A stretch of 55,413 bases of DNA from Gammaproteobacteria bacterium. Its GTDB lineage: Bacteria; Pseudomonadota; Gammaproteobacteria; Steroidobacterales; Steroidobacteraceae. The notes beneath the pieces are model-generated. The model was not told the DNA's origin. It did no database searches and saw only the letters and a list, made by a program, of their open reading frames with translations. Shown in pieces: positions 31,195 to 40,695 of the stretch. The DNA lies in assembly GCA_025357835.1 (NCBI GenBank), contig JANYLM010000114.1, positions 1-55,413 on the forward strand. The letters are read 5' to 3'. Every line of letters begins with the position of its first letter. Position 1 is the stretch's first letter. The translations under genes and the position numbers were made by a program.

Positions 31195-31539
31195 TTAGGC
31201 TAAGTGGGATCGAGTAATTGGGGCCCGGGTCCCTGCTCGGCCAAAGTATCGCTTCCAGTCCGTCGCGGTGGGCGTGCGCCCTTGCGGCAAAGAGTCGAGA
31301 GCCTCGCGGATCATCGCCAGCGGAAGTCCCAGGCGCTGCGCTACCTTAATGACGGCAACACGGCGCAGCACATCGCGGCTATAACGGCGTTGATTGCCGG
31401 CGCTGCGCCAGCCTTTGATCAGACCCTCGGTGTCGTAAAAATGCACGGTCGATACGGCGACCCCGCTGCGCGCCGCAACGTCGCCGGCTGAGAGCGGCCG
31501 CTCAATATTTTCGGGACGAATCCTCGCCGCGCGCAGCAT
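31195..31539 (-). CDS. soxR: Truncated SoxR-like MerR regulator lacking the Fe-S cysteines
   Basis: 114 aa; SoxR is usually about 145-155 aa. The DNA-binding part is intact and SoxR-like ([20 protein letters not shown], then [30 protein letters not shown] and [12 protein letters not shown]). After residue about 95 the sequence diverges ([19 protein letters not shown]) and stops. The dimerisation helix and the CxxCxC...C cluster that binds [2Fe-2S] are missing, so it cannot sense redox change as SoxR does. It is either a pseudogene or a DNA-binding fragment. A SoxR box lies 7 nt upstream of its start. Its stop lies 17 nt from the end of the peptidase gene. Confidence 0.8.
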   Translation of the reverse strand: MLRAARIRPENIERPLSAGDVAARSGVAVSTVHFYDTEGLIKGWRSAGNQRRYSRDVLRRVAVIKVAQRLGLPLAMIREALDSLPQGRTPTATDWKRYFGRAGTRAPITRSHLA

Positions 31540-31542
31540 CGG

Positions 31543-31573
31543 TTGACCTCAAGTGAACTTGAGGTTGTACTTT
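31543..31573 (+). promoter_or_regulatory. SoxR box in a MerR-type 19-bp-spaced promoter
   Basis: ACCTCAAGTGAACTTGAGGT (31546-31565) is a 9-bp inverted repeat around GA and matches the classic SoxR operator. It lies between TTGACC (31543-31548) and TACTTT (31568-31573), spaced 19 bp, the over-long spacer typical of MerR/SoxR-activated promoters. Reading to the right there is no gene: only an 8-codon frame follows before the 3' end of hutG on the other strand. The target gene therefore seems to have been lost. Confidence 0.85.
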
Positions 31574-31627
31574 AGTGCCATTGCGGCGGCAACAAGAGCG
31601 TTGAATGAATACGAGAAACATTCCTGC

Positions 31628-32440
31628 CTAGCCGTGGCGATGGCCGGCAACGTTGCCGAGCAATTCGCGCAGCAATAGGTTCAGCGGCTGCGCGCGGGCC
31701 GCGTCGAAGGTCGGAACTCGCGCCTCGACGAGATAGGCGCATTGCGCGATTTCCAGTTGCACGGCATCGACTCCCGCGGCGGGACTGCCGTAGTGGCGCG
31801 TAATGTAGCCGCCTTTGAACCGGCCGTTGACCACGAATGAGAAGCGCGTTTGCGCGTTCAAAGTGGCGACGATGCGATCCACTAAGGTCGGTGAGCAACT
31901 ACGGCCGCCGGCGCTACCTATGTTGAGATCAGGCAGGCGTCCTGCGAACAGTCCGGGCACCTGTGAGAGGATTGAATGAGCATCCCATAAAATGCAGCGT
32001 CCGTGACGCTGCGTGATCGCGCGCGTCAGCGTCGCAACTTTCTCATGATAGGGGTGCCAATACGTGTTCAGCCGCGCGGCGACTTCGGCGGAGCTTGGAT
32101 TTGTGCCATCCGGATACAGGGGCGCGCCGTCAAAGGTCTCGGTGGGGCAGACCGTGGTTTCGCGCTGGCCTGGGTACAGCGGCGCGCCGTCGGGCGGCCG
32201 GTTCAAGTCGACGACATATCGCGTATGAGTTGCGCGGATGACAGAGGCGCCCAGGTCGCGAAAAAAGTCATAAAGCTGAGGGACGAACCAGTCGGTGTCC
32301 GGCAGGTGCAGTGCCTCAGGCCGCAGGCGTGCCGCCAGATCGGGCGGCACGTAGGTGCCCGAATGCGGGAAGCTGATCAGCAGCGGCCCGTCGCCCGAGA
32401 CATACTCGTAAATCGGCTCGGTCGGATGCGACGCGGCCAT
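31628..32440 (-). CDS. hutG: N-formylglutamate deformylase (HutG)
   Basis: 270 aa. It performs the last step of the HutF branch: N-formylglutamate to glutamate plus formate. Signatures are LLISFPHSGTYVPPDL, DTDWFVPQLYDF, ATHTRYVVDLNRPPDG and ILWDAHSI, all typical of the zinc N-formylglutamate amidohydrolase family and not of the arginase-like HutG. Its ATG shares a base with the hutH stop (TAATG), so it is translationally coupled. It is the last gene of the minus-strand hut operon. Confidence 0.93.
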   Translation of the reverse strand: MAASHPTEPIYEYVSGDGPLLISFPHSGTYVPPDLAARLRPEALHLPDTDWFVPQLYDFFRDLGASVIRATHTRYVVDLNRPPDGAPLYPGQRETTVCPTETFDGAPLYPDGTNPSSAEVAARLNTYWHPYHEKVATLTRAITQRHGRCILWDAHSILSQVPGLFAGRLPDLNIGSAGGRSCSPTLVDRIVATLNAQTRFSFVVNGRFKGGYITRHYGSPAAGVDAVQLEIAQCAYLVEARVPTFDAARAQPLNLLLRELLGNVAGHRHG

Positions 32441-33978
32441 TAGGCTCCGGCTCTGGAGGGCAGTATCCGTTGCACCAGCGACGAGAAGCGCCCCAATTTG
32501 ACCCAGCGCTGCGCGGCTTGGATATCCGGCGCAAAGTATCGATCCGCCGCATAGAAAGGCACATCGCCGCGGATGCCGGCGTGAACTCTTTCGAGCTTGA
32601 GCGAGGATTTCGCCGGCCGGTGAAAGTCTATGCCCTGCGCCGCGGCCAGCAATTCAATGCCGATCACGGCCGCCGCGTTGTCGACCATTGGTCCTAAGCG
32701 GCGCGCGCCATGGGTGGCCATGCTGACATGGTCTTCTTGATTGGCCGAGGTCGGAATCGAATCGACGCTGCAAGGGGTGGCGATCATCTTGTTCTCCGAC
32801 ACCAGAGCCGCGGCGGTGACTTGCGCGATCATGAAGCCTGAATTCACGCCGCTGTTCTCGACCAAGAAGGCGGGTAGACCACTCATTTTGGGATCCACCA
32901 ACACGGCCATTCGTCGTTCCGCCAGGCTGCCGATTTCCGCAATGGCGAGCGCCAGCGTATCGGCCGCGAAGGCCACGGGCTCGGCATGAAAGTTTCCGCC
33001 GGACAATACATCGCCCGCCTCGACGAACAACAGCGGGTTGTCGGTGACGGCATTGGCCTCCAAGCCAAGAGTGACGCTGCAATTGCGAATCAGGTCCAAG
33101 CAGGCACCCATGACCTGCGGCTGGCAGCGAAAGGAATACGGGTCCTGCACGCGCGTGCAGTCGAGATGCGAGGCGCGAATGGCGCTGCCCGCGATCAGCT
33201 CCCGGTACTCGCGCGCCACGTCGATTTGTCCGGGTTGTCCGCGAACCTCGTGAATGCGTGCGTCGAACGGCGAATCGCTGCCTTTCAGGGCGTCCACCGA
33301 CATGGCACCGGCAACGACTGCGGCGGCAAACACATCTTCGGCGCCGAACAGCCCCGCCAACGCCAAGGCCGTGGAAACCTGAGTGCCGTTGATCAATGCC
33401 AGGCCCTCTTTGGCCCGCAGTTTGAGAGGTGCAAGCCCGGCCAGCTTCAAGCCCTCAACCGCGGACAGCACCGCGCCGCGCACGCGTACCTGGCCGATAC
33501 CGAGCAATATCGTGCTCAGGTGCGCCAAGGGCGCCAAATCGCCGGACGCGCCCACCGACCCCTGAGCGGGAATCACGGGATACACTTCATGCTCCAGCAG
33601 CTTTGCCAAGGCGTCGATCACGGCCATGCTGATGCCGGAGTGTCCGCGCGCCAGCGCGTTGATCTTCAGCGCAAGGATCAGGCGCACGACGGCGTCGGGC
33701 AGGGCATCGCCGACGCCCGCCGCATGCGAGAGCAAGAGGTTGCGTTGCAGAAGCTCGAGCTGGTCGGTGGGAATGCGGGTCTGAGCCAACAATCCAAAGC
33801 CGGTGTTGATGCCGTACGCGGCGTCGCCGATGGCGACCAACTTTTCCACCAGGGAGCTGGCGGCCGCAATGCGGCCGCGGTCGTGCGCGGACAATTGCAG
33901 GATGACCGGTTGCTCGTAAATTCGCCGCAAGCCGGCGAGCGAAAGCTCGCCGGCTCGGATCTCCAAGTGAGTTACCAC
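32440..33978 (-). CDS. hutH: Histidine ammonia-lyase
   Basis: 512 aa. It removes ammonia from L-histidine to give trans-urocanate, the first step of the pathway. The self-formed MIO prosthetic group comes from Ala144-Ser145-Gly146 in [15 protein letters not shown]. The active-site Tyr region YGINTGFG (55-62) and the late [10 protein letters not shown] motif are intact. The start is GTG at 33978, overlapping the hutU stop (TAGTG); there is no separate ribosome-binding site, so coupling to hutU translation is likely. Confidence 0.96.
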   Translation of the reverse strand: MVTHLEIRAGELSLAGLRRIYEQPVILQLSAHDRGRIAAASSLVEKLVAIGDAAYGINTGFGLLAQTRIPTDQLELLQRNLLLSHAAGVGDALPDAVVRLILALKINALARGHSGISMAVIDALAKLLEHEVYPVIPAQGSVGASGDLAPLAHLSTILLGIGQVRVRGAVLSAVEGLKLAGLAPLKLRAKEGLALINGTQVSTALALAGLFGAEDVFAAAVVAGAMSVDALKGSDSPFDARIHEVRGQPGQIDVAREYRELIAGSAIRASHLDCTRVQDPYSFRCQPQVMGACLDLIRNCSVTLGLEANAVTDNPLLFVEAGDVLSGGNFHAEPVAFAADTLALAIAEIGSLAERRMAVLVDPKMSGLPAFLVENSGVNSGFMIAQVTAAALVSENKMIATPCSVDSIPTSANQEDHVSMATHGARRLGPMVDNAAAVIGIELLAAAQGIDFHRPAKSSLKLERVHAGIRGDVPFYAADRYFAPDIQAAQRWVKLGRFSSLVQRILPSRAGA

Positions 33979-35648
33979 TACGAGTGCTCAATCATGGGCA
34001 AGTTCAAACCCTGCTCGCGGGCGCAGGCAATGGCGGTTTCATAACCTGCATCGGCGTGGCGCATGACTCCCGTGCCGGGATCATTCCACAGGACCCGGCG
34101 AATGCGCTTCCCCGCCGCCTCGCTGCCGTCGCAGACGATGACGACGCCGGCGTGCTGGGAGTAACCCATGCCGACTCCGCCGCCGTGATGGATCGATACC
34201 CAGGTGGCGCCGCTCGCGGTGTTCAGCAGCGCATTGAGCAAGGGCCAGTCGGAGACCGCGTCGGAGCCGTCCTTCATGGCCTCGGTCTCGCGGTTCGGAC
34301 TCGCCACGGAACCGGAGTCCAAGTGGTCGCGGCCGATCACGATGGGCGCGGAGAGCTCGCCGCTCTTGACCATTTCATTGAAGGCCATGCCTAGGCGATG
34401 ACGCTGTCCCAACCCCACCCAGCAAATGCGCGCCGGCAATCCTTGGAAGTGAATCTGCGAGCGCGCCATATCCAGCCAGTGATGCAGATGGCGATCGTCC
34501 GGGATCAGCTCCTTGACTTTGGCGTCGGTCTTGTAAATGTCTTCGGGATCGCCCGACAGCGCAACCCAGCGGAACGGTCCGACGCCGCGACAGAACAGCG
34601 GGCGAATGTATTCGGGCACGAAGCCCGGGATGTCAAAGGCCTTGGCGACGCCGGCATTCAGCGCGACCTGCCTGATGTTGTTGCCGTAATCAAATACCGG
34701 CAGCCCCAGCCGCTTGAAGCGCAGCAGGTACTCCACATGCTTGGCCATAGACAGAGTCGCGGCCGCGGTGGTGCCCGCGGGATCGACGGCGCGCCGCTCA
34801 TCCCATTGTTCCACCGTCCACCCCTGGGGCAGGTAGCCGTTCACTGGGTCGTGCGCGGAGGTCTGGTCGGTCACGGCGTCCGGACGGATGCCGCGTTCGA
34901 GCAGGGTGTGCAGGACATCGACGATGTTGCCGAGCAGTGCGACCGAAATCGGCTTGGAATTTTCCTGGGCCGTAACGAAAAGCGCCAGGGCCTCGTCCAA
35001 GGAATGCGCCTGCGCGTCCACATAGCCGGTTTCTAGGCGTTTGTCGATGCGGCTTTGGCGGCATTCGACCGCCAGCATGCTGAAACCCGCCATGGTGGCG
35101 GCCAGCGGCTGCGCGCCGCCCATGCCGCCGAGACCGGCGGTGAGTATCCACTTGCCGTTGACCTTAGCGTTGAAATCGCGCCGGCCCATTTCGGCGAACG
35201 TTTCGTAGGTGCCCTGCACGATGCCCTGGCTGCCGATGTAGATCCAAGAGCCGGCGGTCATCTGGCCGTACATGGCCAGACCCTTGCGATCCAGCTCGGT
35301 GAAGTGCTCCCAGGTCGCCCAGTGCGGCACCAGATTGGAATTGGCGATCAGCACTCGCGGCGCGTCCGCGTGCGTCGGGAACACGCCCACCGGCTTGCCG
35401 GACTGCACCAGCAAAGTTTCTTCTTCTGTCAGCGTTTTCAGTGTCTCGACGATGCGGTCGTAGCAATTCCAGTCGCGGGCGGCGCGCCCGATGCCGCCGT
35501 ACACCACGAGTTCCGCAGGATTCTCGGCCACTTCGGGATCCAAGTTGTTCATCAGCATGCGCAGCGGCGCTTCGGTCATCCAGGTGCGCGCGCTCAAGGT
35601 ATTGCCGCGTGCGGCTCGGATAACTCTGGGTTTCAATGGTGCGAGCAT
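33978..35648 (-). CDS. hutU: Urocanate hydratase (urocanase)
   Basis: 556 aa. It adds water to urocanate to form imidazolonepropionate, using NAD+ as an electrophile. Signatures are [30 protein letters not shown], the Cys-containing [14 protein letters not shown] and the [13 protein letters not shown] block. ATG 35648 is chosen: AAGGA lies about 8 nt upstream and the protein then has the normal length. An earlier frame start (35726) would run into hutC. It lies 10 nt after the hutC stop, so hutC-hutU-hutH-hutG form one operon. Confidence 0.96.
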   Translation of the reverse strand: MLAPLKPRVIRAARGNTLSARTWMTEAPLRMLMNNLDPEVAENPAELVVYGGIGRAARDWNCYDRIVETLKTLTEEETLLVQSGKPVGVFPTHADAPRVLIANSNLVPHWATWEHFTELDRKGLAMYGQMTAGSWIYIGSQGIVQGTYETFAEMGRRDFNAKVNGKWILTAGLGGMGGAQPLAATMAGFSMLAVECRQSRIDKRLETGYVDAQAHSLDEALALFVTAQENSKPISVALLGNIVDVLHTLLERGIRPDAVTDQTSAHDPVNGYLPQGWTVEQWDERRAVDPAGTTAAATLSMAKHVEYLLRFKRLGLPVFDYGNNIRQVALNAGVAKAFDIPGFVPEYIRPLFCRGVGPFRWVALSGDPEDIYKTDAKVKELIPDDRHLHHWLDMARSQIHFQGLPARICWVGLGQRHRLGMAFNEMVKSGELSAPIVIGRDHLDSGSVASPNRETEAMKDGSDAVSDWPLLNALLNTASGATWVSIHHGGGVGMGYSQHAGVVIVCDGSEAAGKRIRRVLWNDPGTGVMRHADAGYETAIACAREQGLNLPMIEHS

Positions 35649-35658
35649 GGTTACATCC

Positions 35659-36378
35659 TTAGGGGCGGAAGCGTCCCGACATTTCATACCGGGTCCCGGG
35701 GTAAAATAGCTTGGCCACTGAGGCAATTTGCCCCGCGGTCCACGTGCGTCGAATCATCAATAAACAAGGCTCATCGCGCTGCATGGCCAAGAGCTTGCGT
35801 GTACGTTCATCCGGCATCGCGGCCCGCAGCAGGTGTTCGGCTTCCTGCAATGGAGCCACTCTGATCAAATAGTCGTGCGGCGTGGTTTGATTGAAATCAA
35901 CTGTGAGATAGTCAGGTGCGAGCTTCGGCAGTACATAGCGATCTTCGAGCTGGATGGGGCGCTCGTTCTCGAAGTGGACGATGACGGAGCAGTACAATTC
36001 ACTGTGCGGCGCAATGCCGAAATCCTCGGCGAGTTCCGCCACCGCGCGAACTTTCTCCAGAGAAACGATCTCGGCCCGGTGGGCATGGCCGCGGCGGCGT
36101 ATCTCGTCGGCAATGCTGCGGATTTCCAAGGGGTGCGTTTGGGCATGTTGATCGGCGACGAAACTGCCCACCCCGGCGATGCGCACCAGAACGCCTTCGT
36201 CGCTCAATTCGCGCAGCGCCCGGTTGGCAGTCATGCGCGACACACCAAAGGATTTAACGATGTCGTTTTCCGAAGGCACACGCGTCGACGTGCCCCATTT
36301 GCCGGAGCCAATGTTGTCGAGGATATGCTGCTTCACTTGTAAGTACAGCGGCTGCAGCGAGGCGTTGGGCCTAGTCAT
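35659..36378 (-). CDS. hutC: Histidine utilisation repressor HutC (GntR family)
   Basis: 239 aa. The N-terminal winged helix-turn-helix of GntR type (residues about 8-75: [62 protein letters not shown]) is followed by the UTRA ligand domain (about 95-235) that binds urocanate in HutC proteins. It is the first gene of the minus-strand operon. An operator-like site lies 19 nt upstream of its start, and a matching one lies before hutF and hutI, so autoregulation and control of both hut units are likely. Confidence 0.94.
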   Translation of the reverse strand: MTRPNASLQPLYLQVKQHILDNIGSGKWGTSTRVPSENDIVKSFGVSRMTANRALRELSDEGVLVRIAGVGSFVADQHAQTHPLEIRSIADEIRRRGHAHRAEIVSLEKVRAVAELAEDFGIAPHSELYCSVIVHFENERPIQLEDRYVLPKLAPDYLTVDFNQTTPHDYLIRVAPLQEAEHLLRAAMPDERTRKLLAMQRDEPCLLMIRRTWTAGQIASVAKLFYPGTRYEMSGRFRP

Positions 36379-36396
36379 GGCGTGAGATTAAGCTGT

Positions 36397-36412
36397 ATAG
36401 ACAGGTACAGTC
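36397..36412 (-). promoter_or_regulatory. HutC operator, site 2 (before hutC)
   Basis: On the minus strand this reads GACTGTACCTGTCTAT. Site 1 between hutF and hutI reads GACTATACCTGTATAG on the plus strand, so 13 of 16 positions agree (GACTrTACCTGTmTA core). It sits between hutF and hutC, 19 nt before the hutC ATG. The pairing of matching sites in front of both hut transcription units points to HutC as the binding protein, which is inferred. Confidence 0.75.
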
Positions 36413-36421
36413 AACCGCTTT

Positions 36422-37822
36422 TTACTCAGGCGCAACCAGCCTTCGCATCAGGGCGGCAAAGCGCGGCCGAAGGTCGTCTTCGGCGGCGTGGCGCCGGTCT
36501 TTGATCGCCCAGCGTCCGGCAACCATTACATCGCGGATGGCCGCGTCGCCGCCGGCAAACAGCAAGTGATCCAGTGCAGTATCGGCCGCTGCCCCTACCA
36601 GGGAGGGGTGCGAGGCATCGAGCACTAGCCAGTCGGCGCGACGCCCCACCTCGATCGCTCCCGCGGGCTGGCCGATGGCCTGCGCGCCGTGCTGCGCGGC
36701 GTCACGCCAGAGTCGAGTTCCGACATGGGTCTCGGCGCCGGTCGCCAGCACTCCGCGACGCTTCTTGCGCAGGCGTTGCTGGTACTCCAGCCAACGCAAT
36801 TCCTCGGCGGGATTGACGGTAGATTGGCTGTCGGAGCCCACACAGAGACGCCCGCCCGCTTTCAAGAAACGGGCTGTGTCGAAGAACCCGTCGCCGAGAT
36901 TGGCCTCGGTGCTGATTGATACACATACGGTCGCAGCGGCGGCGGCCAGCCCCTTAAGTTCCTCGCCCGTGGCATGGGTGGCATGCACCAGGCACCAATG
37001 TGGATCGAGCAACCCCGTGTCGAGCAGCAATTCAATGGGACGCTGCCCGGTTTCGCGCACGCATGCCTGCACCTCGAGAAGTTGCTCTGCCACATGGATG
37101 TGCATGGGCATACTCGCATCGAGCTTGCGCAAACCGAGGGCCGCCTCACGCAGATTTTCCAGCGGCACGGCGCGCAGGCTGTGAAAGGCCACTCCGGTCC
37201 GCAAGGTCGCCGAGCGGCTGCTTCGATCCGCGTCGATGCGTTCCTCGACGGCGCGCATGAATGTATAAGTGTCCGACTCGAATCGCATCTGCTCCGCTTT
37301 CAGCGGCTTTCCGCCGAAATCGCTGGTTTGATACAGACTCGGCAGGAAGGTAAGGCCTATGCCGGCGACGGACGCCGCGTTGCTGATCGCCTCCCATAGG
37401 GCATTCGTGCCCGAATAGGCTCCTCCGCCCCTTTTGCGATGCAGATAATGAAATTCCGCAACCGCGGTGTAACCACTCTTCAGCATCTCCACGAACAGCT
37501 GGGTGGCCAGGATTTGTAAGTCGTCCGGCTCGATGCGATTGGCCAGAGCGTACATGGCGGTGCGCCAGGTCCAGAAACTGTCGCGCGCCGACAATCGATA
37601 CTCGGTATTACCCGCCATGCCGCGCTGGAAGGCATGACTGTGGGCGTTGGACATGCCGGGAACGACGATGCCGTCGATGTGTTCCTCCCCGGACAGGGTT
37701 TGCGGAGCCCCCGTCGGCGCAACATCGATGGCGCTGATGAACCCCTCATCGGAGACGGTGACGGTCGCGCCTTGGGCCCAGCCCTGCGATAAAAAAGCCG
37801 ATTGCATACGGTAGCGACGCAT
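36422..37822 (-). CDS. hutF: Formimidoylglutamate deiminase (HutF)
   Basis: 466 aa, amidohydrolase superfamily. It converts N-formimino-glutamate to N-formylglutamate plus ammonia, feeding HutG. The metal-binding H-x-H is in GMSNAHSHAFQRGMAG. Later ligands are in HIHVAEQ (His) and WCLVHATH (His), with the Asp in CVGSDSQSTVNP. MAGNTEY-RLSARDSFWTWR is typical of HutF. ATG 37822 is chosen (MRRYRMQSAFLSQGW); a longer frame from 37849 would start upstream of the operator. It is divergent from hutI and carries its own HutC site. Confidence 0.94.
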   Translation of the reverse strand: MRRYRMQSAFLSQGWAQGATVTVSDEGFISAIDVAPTGAPQTLSGEEHIDGIVVPGMSNAHSHAFQRGMAGNTEYRLSARDSFWTWRTAMYALANRIEPDDLQILATQLFVEMLKSGYTAVAEFHYLHRKRGGGAYSGTNALWEAISNAASVAGIGLTFLPSLYQTSDFGGKPLKAEQMRFESDTYTFMRAVEERIDADRSSRSATLRTGVAFHSLRAVPLENLREAALGLRKLDASMPMHIHVAEQLLEVQACVRETGQRPIELLLDTGLLDPHWCLVHATHATGEELKGLAAAAATVCVSISTEANLGDGFFDTARFLKAGGRLCVGSDSQSTVNPAEELRWLEYQQRLRKKRRGVLATGAETHVGTRLWRDAAQHGAQAIGQPAGAIEVGRRADWLVLDASHPSLVGAAADTALDHLLFAGGDAAIRDVMVAGRWAIKDRRHAAEDDLRPRFAALMRRLVAPE

Positions 37823-37825
37823 GTT

Positions 37826-37867
37826 GACTATACCTGTATAGGGAACCACTTTTGACGTATCATACGT
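37826..37867. promoter_or_regulatory. hutF-hutI control region with HutC operator, site 1
   Basis: GACTATACCTGTATAG (37826-37841) contains a perfect dyad CTATAC-CT-GTATAG (37828-37841) and matches the site before hutC. It lies only 3 nt upstream of the hutF ATG and 39 nt before the hutI start, so bound repressor could block both. A second palindrome, ACGTAT-C-ATACGT (37855-37867), follows, with a TTGACG (37852-37857) that could serve as a -35 for hutI. I cannot fix the -10 boxes. Confidence 0.7.
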
Positions 37868-37880
37868 TTAATAACCAGCG

Positions 37881-39140
37881 GTGGGTAATCAGTTGCAAAG
37901 AACGACGGATAAGGAATGGGACCAGGTTTGGATCGGCGCCGACATTGCCACCATGGTCGCGGGCGCAGAGCCTTATGGCAACATCGAAAACGCCGCACTG
38001 GCCGTGAAAGGCGAGCGCATTGCGTGGATTGGTCCCGCCGCCGAAGGATTATCCAGGGCCGGGGCGCAGAATCTCCCCATTCAGGACGCCCACGGCCTAT
38101 GGATGACTCCGGGATTGATCGATTGTCACACCCACTTGGTGTACGGCGGTAATCGGATCGAGGAGTTCGAAAAGCGGCTGTGTGGAGTTTCCTATGAGGA
38201 CATTGCGCGTGCCGGCGGCGGCATCCAATCGACCGTGCTGGCAACTCGAGCGGCGACTCACGAGGAACTGCATGCATCGGCCGCCATTCGTGCCAAACAA
38301 TTGATGTCGGAGGGCGTGACCACCATTGAAGTGAAGTCTGGCTACGGCTTGGAACTCGCGGCCGAGCGCCGCCTGCTCGAGGTGGCAAGAGATCTGGGGA
38401 AGGAACTGCCGGTCTCGATCAAGAAGACATTTTTGGGTCTGCATGCGTTGCCGCAAGAATTTGCCGCCCATCGCCAAGACTTCGTGGCCCAAGTGAGCGG
38501 TCCATGGCTAGAATCGCTGGCCGCCGCGGGCCTAGTTGATGCGGTAGACGCGTTTTGCGAAAACATCGCATTTTCTCTTGCGGAAACCGAGCAGCTGTTA
38601 CAGGCGGCGCGGCAGATGGGTTTGCCCGCTCATGTGCATGCGGGTCAGTTGAGCGACATGGGTGCGGCGGAATTAGCCGCGAAGTGGGATGCACTGTCAG
38701 CGGGGCACCTTGAGTACCTGAGCGCCGCCGGTGCGCGCTCGCTTAGCGCCGCGCGTACGGTTGCGGTACTGTTGCCCGCCGCCTACTTCACGCTGCGGCA
38801 GACCACGCCGCCACCGGTAGCGATGTTGCGGGAGGCCGGTGTGGCGCTGGCGGTCGCGACCGACTGCAATCCGGGAAGCGCGCCCTGCACATCGATTTTG
38901 CTGGCCCTCAATATGGCCTGCACGCTATTCGGTTTGACACCCGAAGAGGCGTTGAGCGGCGCCACACGGCAGGCCGCGCGTGCCTTGGGCGAGCTGGATG
39001 ACATCGGCACCATCGAGGTGGGCAAGCGCGCCGATGTAGCGTTTTGGCGTATCGATCGCCCGGCCGAGCTCTGTTATGGCCTGGGCGCGAATCCCTGCGT
39101 CGATGTGATGCATCGGGGAAAGCTCAGGGCGCACGGCTGA
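37881..39140 (+). CDS. hutI: Imidazolonepropionase
   Basis: 419 aa, amidohydrolase superfamily. It opens the ring of imidazolonepropionate to give formiminoglutamate. The metal site HTHLVYGGNR follows LIDC; RLCGVSYEDIARAGGGI, VHAGQLSDMGAAELA and the late ATDCNPGSAPCTS are all diagnostic. The start is GTG at 37881 with no obvious ribosome-binding site. With hutH, hutU, hutF and hutG it completes the five-step route that yields glutamate, formate and two ammonia. Confidence 0.95.
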   Translation: MGNQLQRTTDKEWDQVWIGADIATMVAGAEPYGNIENAALAVKGERIAWIGPAAEGLSRAGAQNLPIQDAHGLWMTPGLIDCHTHLVYGGNRIEEFEKRLCGVSYEDIARAGGGIQSTVLATRAATHEELHASAAIRAKQLMSEGVTTIEVKSGYGLELAAERRLLEVARDLGKELPVSIKKTFLGLHALPQEFAAHRQDFVAQVSGPWLESLAAAGLVDAVDAFCENIAFSLAETEQLLQAARQMGLPAHVHAGQLSDMGAAELAAKWDALSAGHLEYLSAAGARSLSAARTVAVLLPAAYFTLRQTTPPPVAMLREAGVALAVATDCNPGSAPCTSILLALNMACTLFGLTPEEALSGATRQAARALGELDDIGTIEVGKRADVAFWRIDRPAELCYGLGANPCVDVMHRGKLRAHG

Positions 39141-39250
39141 CACCCGTACCAAGCCCTGCAGTCAGCACTCAGGCCGATCCCCAAGATTGGGACAATGTAA
39201 TAGCGCTCAACTTTCGCGACTCCCGGCCGACACGTTCGGCGAGAGGTAGT

Positions 39251-40120
39251 GTGAATACTGTCAAATTGACTCCACAAGGGCTGGTCGGGCATATCCAGGA
39301 TCTCGTCACGCTGCCCGAGGTGGCGCTGCGGATTGCGGGTATGGTGGACGATCCGACCGCGTCGGCGGCCGACATCGGGCGTGAGATCAGCAACGATGCC
39401 GCGCTGACCGCGCGGTTGCTGCGCATCGCCAACAGTCCCGCCCTGGGTCAACATGGGAAAATCGCCACTATCACTCGTGCGATAACCGTTCTAGGCGTCC
39501 GGCAAGTACGCGATCTGGCTGTCGGGCTCACTGCGATCCGCACCTTCGATGGCATCGCCAATGAACTGGTCACCATGGAGTCCTTCTGGCGGCACAGCGT
39601 GCTATGCGCGGTCGCCGCCGGTCAAATCGCCGCGCGCCGCGGCGATGGCCGCGGTGCCGGCGACACTCCCTTCGTCGCCGGACTCCTGCACGATATTGGG
39701 CAGCTCGTACTGTTCAATGAAGCGCCCGAGCTGGCGCGGCAGGCTTTACTCATGTCGGTGGATGCGGTGGACGATCGCGGTCTGTATTTGTGCGAGCGCG
39801 AAATCATGGGGTTCGATCACGCGGCCGTCGGAGTCGCGCTGGCTCGGAATTGGGGATTGCCCCGCTCACTGCAGGAATGCATAGAATTTCATCATGAGCC
39901 AGACCTGGCTCAGGAATATCCCCTCGAGGTTGCGACCATTCACATCGCCAACAGCGTCGCCGTGCTGGCGGAGATCGGCAGCAGCGATCCGGGCGACGCT
40001 CCGGCGATTTCCCCCGCCGCGCTGTGCGCCGCCAAATTGGATTCGGCGGCGCTGACGCAGGTCTTGCTGCAAACCCGAGAGTCCGCGGCGGAGATGTTGT
40101 CGCTGCTGGTTGCCGCCTGA
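39251..40120 (+). CDS. HDOD-domain protein
   Basis: 289 aa. The HDOD domain (about residues 10-215) begins TLPEVALRIAGMVDDPTASA, has ISNDAALTARLLRIANSP, and keeps an HD pair in AGLLHDIGQLVLF. HDOD proteins are signalling or scaffold proteins related to HD phosphodiesterases but mostly without activity, and they are often found next to chemotaxis and motility genes. GTG 39251 is chosen because GAGAGG lies just upstream and the domain then starts at once; the frame is open from 39044 inside hutI. It is between hutI and the che operon and may belong functionally to the latter. Confidence 0.8.
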   Translation: MNTVKLTPQGLVGHIQDLVTLPEVALRIAGMVDDPTASAADIGREISNDAALTARLLRIANSPALGQHGKIATITRAITVLGVRQVRDLAVGLTAIRTFDGIANELVTMESFWRHSVLCAVAAGQIAARRGDGRGAGDTPFVAGLLHDIGQLVLFNEAPELARQALLMSVDAVDDRGLYLCEREIMGFDHAAVGVALARNWGLPRSLQECIEFHHEPDLAQEYPLEVATIHIANSVAVLAEIGSSDPGDAPAISPAALCAAKLDSAALTQVLLQTRESAAEMLSLLVAA

Positions 40121-40213
40121 GACCTGCGCCACGACGAGTGGCCGGCGTAGTGTGACAAGGTTCGCAAGAAGTGCGCTGCCGGCGCGATTTTCCGGATCCA
40201 TCCACCCACTACG

Positions 40214-40240
40214 TTAAGTTTCCTAGACGCCGGACGATAA
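40214..40240 (+). promoter_or_regulatory. Sigma-28 (FliA) promoter of the che operon
   Basis: TTAAGTTT (40214-40221), then exactly 11 nt, then GACGATAA (40233-40240). The FliA consensus is TAAAGTTT-N11-GCCGATAA, so each half matches 7 of 8. It lies 62 nt before the first cheY and has nothing else downstream to drive. This ties the che operon to the flagellar regulon. Confidence 0.85.
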
Positions 40241-40302
40241 GCCTGCAGGTGGGGTGTGCCATAGGCCAACTATGGGCGTAGCTGAGCGGAGCCGGTTTCG
40301 AT

Positions 40303-40665
40303 ATGGGAAAAAAAATTCTAGCGGTCGACGACTCGGCGTCTATGCGCCAGATGGTGCTATTCACGCTGCAGGGAGCCGGCTATGAGGTGGTGCAGGCCTG
40401 CGACGGCGTCGAGGCGTTGGATTGGGCGCGCAGTTCTGCAGTCGATCTGGTGCTGACCGACGTGCATATGCCGCGCATGGACGGCATTACCTTGGTGCGC
40501 GAACTGCGGGGTCTGGAGGGCTACAAGTTTGTGCCCATGCTGATACTCACCACGGAATCCAGCCAGGAAAAGAAAATGGATGGCAAGCGGGCCGGCGCGA
40601 CTGGTTGGATCGTCAAGCCTTTCAACCCGCCGCAGTTGCTAGCCACCGTCGCCCGAGTGATCTGA
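40303..40665 (+). CDS. cheY: CheY-type response regulator (first copy)
   Basis: 120 aa, a single receiver domain. The acidic pair is Asp9-Asp10, the phosphorylation site is Asp53 (LTDVHMP), the switch Thr is 84 (LTTES), and Lys106 lies in VKPFNP. There is no output domain, so it acts by docking, normally on the flagellar switch. MGKKILAVDDSASMRQMV is typical of the CheY that opens this kind of che operon. It is the first gene after the sigma-28 promoter; cheA follows after 30 nt. Confidence 0.95.
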   Translation: MGKKILAVDDSASMRQMVLFTLQGAGYEVVQACDGVEALDWARSSAVDLVLTDVHMPRMDGITLVRELRGLEGYKFVPMLILTTESSQEKKMDGKRAGATGWIVKPFNPPQLLATVARVI

Positions 40666-40695
40666 ACCGAAAACCATGTGCCGAAGGATTCGAGC

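Noticed and set aside
31186..31197. CCGTTGAATTAGG after the M28 peptidase as another leader-element copy
   Set aside because: Only the linker matches; there is no flanking hairpin.
32986..34044. A 352-codon plus-strand frame antisense to hutH
   Set aside because: hutH is unmistakable on the other strand; the plus frame has no recognisable domain.
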